A stretch of DNA of 64,000 bases. Origin: Phallusia mammillata. Lineage: Eukaryota > Chordata > Ascidiacea > Phlebobranchia > Ascidiidae. The position numbers and the translations under genes were made by a program. Each line of letters begins with the position of its first letter. The stretch's first letter is position 1. The stretch covers positions 62,001 through 126,000 of the forward strand of contig QLIY01000249.1 in NCBI GenBank assembly GCA_003260075.1. The letters are read 5' to 3'. The notes beneath the pieces are model-generated. The model was not told the origin of the DNA. It made no database searches and saw only the letters and a list, made by a program, of their open reading frames with translations. Below are positions 49,265 through 60,230 of this stretch, one piece after another.

Positions 49265-52200
49265 TTACATGAGCAGACTTTTGGTAGCAAATCTTCGTCG
49301 GTAGATAATAACTCCCAGTACAACAGCCAACAGAACGATAAGAATTGCCAAAGCAACAAGGATATACACCACTGTAATGTCGATGGTTTGCTGGGTTTGA
49401 GGTGGTGGTTCAATTGGACCAACGTTGGCTGGATCTGCATAATATATAATAGTTATCAGGGTTGTCATACAAAAGTTTGTATAATTTACCATAGTAAGCA
49501 ACTTGCTCAAACAAACGCTCTTGCATTTTTAAACCAGTGGTATCCCTACTTTTCCATTTTGTAATTTTATCAAATCTCGTTTATCAAACACCTATATACA
49601 AATTACCCGGTTAGAAGCTTGAAAATCTTTTGCAATTTTTGCATCCGAAGACCCATATGGACCCATTGGGATAACCACCTTACGGACCCATTGGTTTCAC
49701 AAACCCCGTTTTTAAAACCACCGCTTAAGACTAGTTGCGATTACTGAACGGATTTAAAAGGCAGCTTGATAAAAAACAAAACGTTTAAAGTTAAACTGCA
49801 AACAGGTTATCTGTTAGTTTTGTTTTTTGTTTTAAATGCAAATTATTTTGTTTTTGTAAAATTGCAGTATGCATGATGATATGTGCGGGTTATATCGTCG
49901 TTTCGTTTAACGTGTCCGACAGACCAAAACTTTAGCCAGGGGTCGTTTTAAATTTTCTTTACGGTTTGTTGAACCTTCAGCGATTCAGATTTTTCCATAC
50001 ATTTGGCCCAAGTTGAATTATGAAAATCGAGCCCTCTCTTGACTCCTCTATCAAATTTGCAAGTCTGGCTGGGTTTGGACATGTGTTTGAATAAAATAGG
50101 CTTGTTTCGGTCTGACTTCACACTCTATGTCAGTGTTTAAAAAAATAACTACCTGAGTAGCTACCGTATATTTGCTGGACCTTACCCAGTGCCCTACAGC
50201 CCTGAAACACCTTGTTCGAGGCCGTTGTCTATTTTTGTCTATTGTGTTTGTTGTCTTAGTCTTTCCTGGTGCATCAATGTACAGCCCTGTCAATTCAAAC
50301 TTTGGGCCTAAACGGGCTTCTCAAAAACGATTTGGGTTCGGGCCGGGTTTCGGGCCTGTACTTTCGGGTTGGACCGGGTTCGGGCTCCAATTTCGGGCCC
50401 GTTTACAACTCTTCCCGCTATTATGATATAACACGTTTTTTTTCTTACCAAAGCATCTTCCAGTGCTGTCGACGTATGATAGATCTGGGCACACGCAGAA
50501 TTCATTTAGAACGGCATCGGTCACACAAGCACCCTCTCCGCAGTCTTTGTTGCATGCGGCGTCATCTAAGGTTAAATGTAATACAAATTGTAGCAGAAAA
50601 CAACACAAACAAATGTGCTTGTGAGTTCCGGGACTTTTGTGGTGAATGCTTAGTGACCGGTAAATTCGGTATGGCGCCTTCAATGGGCCTGGCGTACTGT
50701 GGTTTATATATAAGTGCGCTGGTCTGCATTGACGCTTCAGGGCTGATTCCAGAATTTATGTTCATCATAACGGAAGTATTTTTAGGTTTTGAACTTAAAT
50801 ATTACTTACTGGGGTCTCGACTGTATGAGAAATCAACACTTCCACTTGTCACCTCATTCGATCTTTTAACTCTGACTTCCACCACAGATCTTCTTCGCTT
50901 GGAGCACTGCGCGTCAAATAACAAGCAAAAAATCATTAAAATGTGACATTGGTGTTGTTTATCTGTGTCGTTTTTTTGCACGTGCGATAGAACGTAGCTG
51001 CCCTTGTCAAATTTTGTTTTAATTATAGACCAGTGGTGCTCAAGACCTGTTGCCCCCTTAAAAATGTACTTGAAAAACTCGTTTTGAAATTCAGTGTCAA
51101 TTTCGGCTTTAAACCGGTCAAATAGAGTAAATTATCACTGTTAAAAAACGGTCCCCCAAATTTCTCCAGCGGTTTCCCAAAATTTGCCAGTAGCCTAATA
51201 AATAATTCGTTTAAGCAAATATGGCTATTTTTTGGTATTTAAATGAAACACTTGCGGTCTCTTAAAACTACTTAGCGGTCACCCAAACCAAACCTTAAAA
51301 AAAACCTGGGCACAAGTTCAAGTCGTGTTTTAAGGATATCATAACGTTTTGTTAGTTGCTTTTCGTTGCGTATGAGGTTAGCGAACCGGTTGACATTACT
51401 GGTTACTGTCAATGGAATTGCTGTCTATGAGGCGGGTAACAATATGACTTTTGGGATAAAACCGGCTGACAAAAATTGTTAATCCCACCACTGTATATAT
51501 ACTATATAATTAACACTCACGCTAATGGCACAGTTGTTGGTTGCGCCACCAGTTCTAAGACACAATGATAGGGAGGCGCGAAGGGCTGTGTCCGGAGAAT
51601 CTCTGAAGAAAAATGGCCTTGATTTAACTGTCACGCTGGTTGATTCTCCATTGTTAGGTAAGGATGTCCCGGCCAGGATTCCTGCGTTGGTGCTAGTTGA
51701 CCTTGCCAGGCAACCGTTTCTACAAAAAAGCGATGAATCATAACAATATTTAGTAACACTATACACGGACTTGAAAAGCAATTAAATCATAAACATACTT
51801 GCCAAAGAACTGGTGTATACAGAATACATCATGCAGACGTTTCAATAATCTCTGTTGTCATCGTCAGTTGACTCTATATACACCACTTCTTTGGCAGTTC
51901 TGTTTATGAGTACATACTTACATGCACATGTAATTATTGCTTAAAATTCCGTGTTTTATAGAAATTCCAATACGCTAGTTGTCATTTTTTTGAAAGTACT
52001 TTTGTTCTTTTTATTTTATTCTTGGACAGTGTAAGATACAACGTATTTGGTATTTGTCGTGTATTGCTATGAACGCAACCTGTCTACGAAAGAAAGCATA
52101 ATCTATTTTATTTTGTGGGGGCGATATAATCTTTCTGTTTTCTCCATAATTGTGTTTCACCAACTTTCTAACAAAAACCTATTTTTTTTGCATTAAAGTA

Positions 52201-55200
52201 GAAAGTATTCAAACGCCAAAGATAGTCATAAAAGAGTAAAGCAAACAAATAACAACATTTATTTGACAATTTGAAACATTGTCAATTGTTTGTGATTGGG
52301 CTTCCTGAGACTATGGTTATAACACGGACAGAAACTTTAGTCATAACGGCCGAGTGATTAAGTAGTAATATGAAGTTGCTTCGTGGCAACCCCTTTATTC
52401 ATGTTAAACCACCCACAGTCGTTTGTTACAAGATTATTACACTTACTCTATTATGCTGACGCTTAGGCTTGGGTTAGACGCTGGTGATCCGCTTAATCCT
52501 TGACAGGCAATCATGACATTCGGTGCTGTTTTCAACGGAGATTCGAACTAATTAAAAATAAACAAATGACTTGTAATTAACGACTTTAAGCTAGTATATG
52601 TAAAAGCAAATTTGATGTTTCGACAAGCTCTACTGGTGTAATAATGTCTTGTGTTACATAAAAAAAAAAAAATTTTTTTTTTGCACAAAAGAGCCATAAA
52701 AATTGGCTTTTTTAAACTTGTTTTTAACAAAGAGGTCTTTTTCAATTTCGGTACAAACGCCAATAGCGCATTTTGTAAATTTGCATTTAAAACGTAGAAA
52801 GATAAAAAAGGTTGTTATTAAATCAGCCCTAAATCGGTTGGTATCTAAAATCGATGTGTTGTTTTCGGAAAAAAAACAAAACATCGTTGAGTTCCAATTT
52901 AGATCGCCAAAAGCATTACCGTGCAAGTTTACAAAGCTTTTGAAGCAGACCTTTAGTCCTAATTGCATGTCCTTATTAATATAACGTGTAATTGCACCAG
53001 TAATAGAAATTCTGCATGGTCTTTAGATTTATAAAGATTTTGTATTTTCCTCAATTGTATACAGGGCCAAAGCTATCCCGCAAAGTTCAAAGGTTTCAAT
53101 ACCCTCATAAACAAGTCATCAGTGGTTCTCAGCGGACGACCGTTAAGAGCGCTGTTTGTAGAGAAAGTGTCATCAGTGAACAAATTGACAGAGAAGTCAA
53201 CGGACTGCGCCAGTGCCACAAGAATGTTTTCAACGTCTGGGGTCACATCTCTGCGAACACAAAAAGTAAGTAATTCTGTTTTTACAGGTTATCATTCTGC
53301 AAAAGTTTTGTTTTTAAACAAATTAAAGAACACACTGCACAACTGCGAGAATACCTTAACTAAAACATCTTTAGTGCGTGAAAAACATAAGTAGAACATC
53401 AAAACGAAACGAATTACAGTCGCATCCTTATCAATAATTCTATGCTACCTTAAGATTAATGCTTGCTATACTAAGATGTTACAATATGGCGAATTTTGAG
53501 AACAAGCATCTGAAGGTGCTGTGTTTCAAGTATTCGTCTGGTTTGTTATTCGCATTCAATATCCGAAGAAGCTTTACTATATGCCGTCTTGAACGTTGGA
53601 AAATCCACATCGTTTTGTGTGTTTAGTTTAAAAAGACAACTTTGTGTAAGTACCTTCAACTGTAACATATAATTTCACTTACTCCTGCGTTGAGTTGAAC
53701 TTGAAAGTGACGTTTGCCGATGACGGCATTGAACACGTGACTTGGTATGTGACGTATTGACCAATGGTGAACGATGCCGAGGCGTTGACATTTGTCAGGT
53801 TCCACGATTGATGAACGTGTGTGCTGTTTTCCTATAAGTCAGATACAGATCGCATTACGAGCAGAATCATGTACATCTTATCAGTCCGGTTACCCCGGAT
53901 GTTGTGGGTTGGAGTCTCACCGCAGGCTAGAATTTCCAGCTTATGTCTTAACGCTTTTAGATGCGTGGGATATCACCTTAATTTGGTAATGCCTATTAGA
54001 CCTTTTGTACCGTGATTTTATCATACAAGTACTCGGAAAACTGTCTCGTTTCCAGTATCCGACCTAGTTGAAGAAATTTCTGTCTTGGTTTATTATTGGT
54101 GAATGGGAAAATATATTGATGCGTTTGGGAATGCACGAGAAAGTTTGTACATTGTGTACAATCATCTTCCTTGAACATTGAAGTATTATACATTCTGTAT
54201 ATATACGCAAGCAGTTATATTATGATCCTACTATGATTTACAACACACGTGTTGCCAAAGTGAGGTCTCTATTTACATGTCACAAACACATACCTACACG
54301 AACGTCGCTAGTAAACCACTACCGAAAGGTTTGGCGATCTACACACACTGCATTTGGGACTTACTGTTATTTCAGCACCACATGACCCAGAAAACACTGT
54401 AGTTGTTGCCCCCACTGTTCCTGTGCAGGTTCCAAATGTCAGAGCGGTCATGGAAATACCCATGTTTTCAAAGTAACTGTTGACAGCAGTAAGGGTTCCC
54501 CCTTCCGTGGTGCAAACAATTGTGTAGGGCTGATCTAAAAGAACAAAGCGATTAATACTTTTGTTTTCAAAAGCGTTTTGGAATTTACTTCAGTTGGAAA
54601 TATTTAAAAATGTAGAACGGGTGAATACGAGTAAAGGATTTACATGTGTGGTCACTTAAACAAATAGGGATCCAAATTTTCCCAATGTTTTGTGCTTATC
54701 TTTGAAGGAAACGTACTACAAATGGTGCCATTTGTGCCACTGGTTGATTGGTCCACGAAAGCGTCTTTGCAGATGCAATTGAAGCTTCCTAACGTGTTGA
54801 CGCAGTTTGCATTTTCCGAGCAGTCATCGCAGTTGTTGGCGCATTCGTCGAAATCTAAAATAATAAAAAGGTTGCCAACAAACTACAAACCTAGTCAAGC
54901 GACATTGCATTGGCTTTATTATGTGTATTGAATTAATATATTGTGAGAGGTTTTTTCATACTATACTTTCGTACAGTGTTTCGTTTAAAGTTGGATAATG
55001 TCGGTTTTATTTTCTAAAAGTTGTTTTTTGGGGAAAAAGTTGCCACTGAAATGCTCTTTTGTTTGATTTCATTTAGTTTTTGCTCAAACAACACAATATC
55101 TTTTAGACACAATCAACACAATATTTTTTTTTCTTCACGCAGTTCGAACCCAGGACACTCCCGGGGACGAATCCCGATAAGGGGTTTTTATGTCTGCATT

Positions 55201-55461
55201 TGGGTCAGGCGCGCCTGACCATTCGGCCAAATTTTAGATTTATGGTTCTTTGAATATTTTTGTTGTTGTTGTCATACCATTTCAAATTAGAAACCAAGGG
55301 TTGCACTGACCTGACCCGGTAACGATACTGGCATTGATTAGGGTGGCAATTGAGAATCCAGCCATAATGTTAGTAAAGTCTGTTTGATTATGAGTAATAT
55401 AGTTAAAGTCCAAGTTCACAACGAGCTCCGATGAAGATCCGTTAGTTAGTTTTTCCAAAGT

Positions 55462-55512
<51 letters not shown>

Positions 55513-55701
55513 TATTGGATTGGTTTGATGAAAAATGTTTATTACATTCACACTGTTGCTACTCTTAATCTGGACCCATTTACTTCGTAGTTTTTCTCGT
55601 AAAGGACAAAGGTTGCACTTGAGTTTAACGTCTTAAGCATTGATGTTTTGCGTTAACGAATCACTGTTTTACAAACAGACAGAAGCAAATTCAGCGTAAA
55701 A

Positions 55702-55779
<78 letters not shown>

Positions 55780-57348
55780 TATTGGATTGGTTTGATGAAA
55801 AATGTTTATTACATTCACACTGTTGCGACTCTAAATCTGGACCCATTTACTTCGTAGTTTTTCTCGTGAAGGACAAAGGTTGCGCTTGAGTTAAACGTCT
55901 TTAACATTGATGTTTTGCGTTAACGAATCACTGGTTTACAAACAGACAGAAGCAAATTCAGCGTAAAAAACACTAAACCGGTCGCTGTGTTTTATATTTT
56001 TTTGATCTGATTTTAATAACTCTGAATCGTCGCAGTTGCTTTACTGAAAGGAGATTTCATCAATAAAAAAAGATTTTCTAAGAAGCAGACAAGCCAGTGT
56101 ATCTCACAAAAATAACATTACGTTTCGACAACTTTATCATTCGGCTTCGCATTATGTGGCCAAAAAATTTTAATGAAAATTTTAAGCACTTCCACGAGCA
56201 AGCTACCACAGACCAAGATGCAAACCGACAGCAAAGGGTTGCGTTGATTTTGATTAAACAGTCCTACCGAATTCGTGATGTCAGCTTGTCTGGAAGTAAC
56301 GTCGCCATCAACTGACCCAGCAACGGTAAAAAGTGCCCGGTATTGGTATGCGTATGGGCCTGAGGCTTCAGCTGTGGAAAGATGTTAACAAATTTGGATT
56401 AACGCGCAGTATGGTATTTGATTAAGGTTTAATATTTACTGCAATTGATTCCGCTTGAAAAAGGCATAATTTAAGTTTACATTTGTTATCGTATTTTCGG
56501 CATTCACAGTTCCGTCAGCTGGTTAGAAATGGAAAATTCACGCTTTTTTCTTTTTCAACTTGATTTTATTTCATTTGCGACTTAACAAATATGGCACCGA
56601 CAATTACTATGGCGTGCGACCCCCTATGAGCGCAATTTTTCAAATCTAGTGATGGAGACCCCTTTAAATCCACAGTCACTAAATCTACATTTGCATACAA
56701 AACTTCACTTGAATGGTTGTGGCTTTCAACACTCAGCGCGGCTTCGAAATGTTATGGATAGCTAAAAGCATTCTCATTGTATCGGGCCCACCCCTCTCCG
56801 TTTTGCTTGAAAATTCATTACTATTTTGATACATATTGAAAATTTAACTTGCCACCTAAGTGGTCCCTTCATGGATTACAATTTGCTCCTTTTTCATAAA
56901 GGCTATAGCGAATAGTAATGTTTTCGTGGGTATGATATGCCTTTTGAAAACGGTGATATGTCGATACACATAATAACAAGACAGTGATAGTTGATATGGC
57001 TATATTACAAATTGAAAACATGTTTCAACGTTTAGTAAAGTTTAGTATATGGCTCCAATTTTTCTTTTGTTTTATACAGTTATAAGGGCATGGAGACGTA
57101 TGTGCAGAGACATTCTTTCTCATTTAGCAACGTCGGTAGACTTCTAGTAAGCTGCGTTGGTTTCTGCCGCATTTAAGCCACTGTTCGTTTGTGCAATATT
57201 CCTTACCACATGCAAAACTTCAGCGAAATTTCTAAAAAACTTTTCTGCAATAAGTTAACATTTAGACGAAGAAAAACTTACCGAACATTCCAAAGTTTCC
57301 ACAACATATAATCGCGAATGCAATAACGATCATCATCTTGCATTCCAT
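49265..57348 (-). CDS. ZP-domain membrane protein: SEA-like, EGF, ZP, furin site, EGF, TM
   Basis: ZP modules polymerise into egg coats and other extracellular filaments. Minus-strand exons: 57282-57348, 56268-56371, 55311-about 55464, 54717-54854, 54365-54534, 53683-53831, 53103-53250, 52447-52547, 51521-51719, 50810-50906, 50449-50565, 49265-49434; about 537 residues. In order: signal peptide (MECKMMIVIAFAII), SEA-like region split over exons 2-3 (ELVVNLDFNY), EGF (DFDECANNCDDC), ZP-N with four Cys (YTIVC, FGTC, SGSC, QVTC), ZP-C (MIACQG, ENGCLA, SLCLR, NNC), a furin site CSKRRRS, an EGF-like module (NKDCGEGAC), a 23-residue membrane helix and a tail of about 11 residues (YRRRFATKSLLM). Cleavage at the furin site would release the polymerising ectodomain. 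The exon 3 acceptor is hidden by a 48-base C-run, so that edge is uncertain. The gene at 62678 shares the furin-EGF-TM tail. Confidence 0.87.
50060..50412. repeat. GGGTTCGGGCC-rich repeat, copy 2
   Basis: It matches the repeat at 43883-44227 over most of its length, including GGGTTCGGGCCGGGTTTCGG and the end TTTACAACTCT. The left edge is eroded. It ends about 37 bp from the EGF-encoding exon at 50449 of the ZP gene. Confidence 0.7.
51755..51910. repeat. Hairpin repeat with hammerhead-like core and shared tail
   Basis: Imperfect arms at 51791-51819 (TGCCAAAGAACTGGTGTATA-type) and 51877-51905 pair. On the minus strand the loop contains CTGACGA, then GAAACGTC, the two halves of a hammerhead core, but stem II is poor. 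The tail GTCCGTGTATAGTGTT lies at 51755-51770. It is in the intron between the exons at 52447 and 51719. Confidence 0.6.
55139..55231 (-). repeat. tRNA-related SINE fragment, copy 2
   Basis: Minus strand: TGGCCGAATGGTCAGGCG resembles a Pol III A box. CCTGGGTTCGAACTGCG supplies the B box (GGTTCGAAC) about 75 bases later. No anticodon stem closes, so this is not a working tRNA gene. It shares about 40 bases with 29871-29915. Confidence 0.65.
55464..55970. repeat. Tandem duplication of 192 bp separated by poly-C runs
   Basis: Unit copies at 55512-55703 and 55779-55970 start CGTATTGGATTGGTTTGATG and end TTCAGCGTAAAAAA, with only a few differences. Each is preceded by C: 48 bases at 55464-55511 and 75 bases at 55704-55778. 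The left C-run directly touches exon 3 of the ZP gene, and no splice acceptor can be found between them. Confidence 0.92.
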
Positions 57349-58914
57349 GACTTGAAGTTACAAAGTACTGCACAGTATCTATAACTTAGTACGTAAACAG
57401 TGATCTATAAAGTAGAAACTAGTTTAACAAAAGCTTCTGTCCTGTGTTTAAATCTCACGGCATGCTAAATTTTTCTGGTCTTGCTATACGAAAATTCTTT
57501 AAAGACGATTACCTTTCTTTTTGCAGGCATCGTGTACTGTCATAGTTATACAACTGTAGGCTTACCGCTGATGTCAGCGCCAACAATCTTTTTAACGTTG
57601 AAAATTTATGCAACATAAGCTAGGCTTGGCTTTTCAGCTTGCTGCTCGCAACAAACTAAAGTGCCGCCATGGGCTACATTAGGCCATATGGCCGATCTCC
57701 TGTCACCAGCTGCACTGTTAGCTTGAAAAAGTGTGCACTGTCTGCAGCTTATGCAATCTAACAATGGCATATTTACTATGCTTTAAGCTAATGTTACCAG
57801 CACCCTGAAAGGTACTTGATCGTCTTTTGTGTCTTTTGCAGTTGTTGGGCAACATAATATCAGGCAAGCGGAAAATTTGTGCGTGAAATTTAACGCCTGA
57901 AAAGATCCCCTTTTCTACGCGAATGAAATTGCTATGTGCATTTGAGATACAACGGTCACGCAGCTTGGTTTTAGCGAGCACGAAGTACTTTCCATATGGC
58001 AACGTCAGATTTACCAAATATCCCTAAACAAAACAACTCTTTTTTTATAAATAAACTCCCAAGTTTTTTTGCTGACTACATATCTTTTGCTTGAGGTTTT
58101 GGAGTGTTTTTATCTATTCTCACAAATTCGCCATACGCTTTTGCGCAGTTGATTTTCTGAGTTTGAACGGTTTATCAGACCTATTTTATCACTTTTGCTT
58201 TCTCTTCTGCAAAACGGACAAAGCGTCCTATTTTTCACGCAATGGCTCAGTACCGTAGCTGTTAAAACATTTATTTACTTTATTTGAAAACGGGTTTTCT
58301 GCGACCTTTATACCGTAGCCGATTTTTATGTTACTAAATTCTAATGGTTGTTCACGATTTAACGCCGTACATAATTGCTTGCAATATGTTGCTCTGAATT
58401 TCGCCTTAATATCGTTGTACTTGTGCCATACGCTTCGGGCGCAAGTCTTTTTCAATTTAGCTTCAACTCCACTCCTTGTAGATTCCTCTCAGAACATCAC
58501 GTCCCAAACGCAGATGATCAAAAATGGCGCCATTAAATGCATCGACCCCTACACCTTAGCAGAATGCCACTTTAGCATTTCTTAGCCACCGCATTTTTTC
58601 TTTGCCCAATTGGTGAAACCCGACACCACGAAAAGTTGCGAAAAAATGACGTATAAGGTGATCCATGTCAAGGGTCAGACACGGTCACGTGTGTCCCGTC
58701 TCCAGGCCAATCGCCTTTTGCTATTAGTCTTGATGAACTTTATTGTGCGCTAACATCAATTGTTACATGATTATTACTCTGAAAAACAAGGTTTTTGAAG
58801 AAACCATTTGTTTTGGAGTTTTTCATGATAATTTCTCTGATTATGACAAACCGTGTCAAACATTTATTATGCGTTTAAGTTGTTGCAAAAACGTTAAGCG
58901 TTGAAATTATTTAG

Positions 58915-59015
58915 GAACACTATACAACGAGGTAAAAAAGAGTTTGTGTGAAGAGAATACATATTTTTGCAGACTTTTCACCAATGTTTGTTGTCGTTAG
59001 CAGTACTTCTTATCA
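58915..59015. repeat. Degenerate copy of the hairpin/hammerhead-like family
   Basis: Minus strand: TAACGACAACA, then GTGAAAAGTCTGCA, then ATGTATTC, ending in CGTTGTATAGTGTTCC. The order and spacing match the minus strand of 51755-51910. The core is decayed and no cleavage is expected. Confidence 0.5.
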
Positions 59016-59900
59016 ACTTAACTAAATGTTAAAGATAGTTTAAACTATAGGGAGAAATAAAACCCACACGTCAGCAAGTATTTGCATGTTACTTTCGGTT
59101 TGATTAGTTCTAATTTAATCTATTTTATTATAAATTTTCTACAGTATATTGACGAGCCTTGCCAAAACGGATGTGTGACACTTATTTCGGGTGTCAAAAC
59201 TTGAACAAAATTACCACATACCAGCATTATATTGCGAAATTCCACCACGTTTTTTAAATATAGACTGCGGTTTATTGTTAAAATTTGCTCAAAATATTGA
59301 CACTTGGATAATTTTTAATATATATCGCATTTACGAACAAAGTTTGTTACGCCCTGATCCGGTTTTAAATATGAAATTGCATGTTGTGTAAACAAGCCCG
59401 ATTTCACACATAACTAGTCTATTTTTCATCGCATGTCCAATTACCATGGGTCAGTCAATGCCGATTGCGGTCCAAAATAACGTCGCACCCTTTTCTCACA
59501 GCATTCCAACCACCCTTAATTCAATTTGCTGTCAAGGTCGTGCACCAATCAGGGTTTTAGTTGCTACGACACAAACTCTGGTCGTGGTCGACCGCGTGAC
59601 GCACTGTCACGTCACTATGGCAACCGGAATAATAGTTCTTTGCACCGCCGCCCGTCTTTGGTTGACCTCGGTTGAGTATACGCGAATCTGGAAACGGTTG
59701 GCACGCAAGGATTTTTGAGAGATTAGGAACTGTAAAGGTCAACTGTGCTGTACCCGTCTTTGGCAATATTATTCTTTCTGTTCTTGTCGCCACCATGCTT
59801 ATGATACGAAGATGGCACTAAGCCGTCGACATTTTAGATTTGTTAAGTTAATTCACACATAAACTTTAGGGCGTTAACCAAATAGAGGGCAAATTCATTC

Positions 59901-60230
59901 AGAGTTGGAAAGTCGGGCCGGGCTTTTCAGGTCGGGTTCGGGCTTAGGTTTTGTTAAACAAACAGGCTTGATTCGGGCCTGACTTTAAATTCTGTGTCCG
60001 TTTTTTTAGATTAAATTACCTTACTAAGTAGGTAGTTGCTGGAATTCACCTAATTCCAAACAGCCCTATAAAACGCCGTTTTTAATTATATGCTATTACG
60101 TTTTGTACGATTTTATATAGAGGCCTGTCAATCAAACTTTCGGGCCTAAACTTATAAAAAACGTCTTCTCAAAAACGACTCGGGATCGGGTCGGGCTTTG
60201 GGCTCGAATTTTGGACTCGCTTACAAGTTT
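59901..60230. repeat. GGGTTCGGGCC-rich repeat, copy 3
   Basis: Starts AGAGTTGGAAAGTCGGGCCG and ends near CTTACAAGTTT. The internal sequence, including TTGATTCGGGCCTGACTTTA and CAAACTTTCGGGCCTAAAC, matches copies 1 and 2. It is more diverged than the other two. Confidence 0.65.

Noticed and set aside
55139-55231. Possible functional tRNA gene with A and B boxes on the minus strand
   Set aside because: The anticodon and acceptor stems do not pair, and a second partial copy at 29840-29930 argues for a SINE.
4481-55970. CRISPR arrays, operons, ribosome binding sites and bacterial terminators
   Set aside because: Gene structure is eukaryotic throughout; repeats found are transposons, duplications and hairpins, not spacer arrays.
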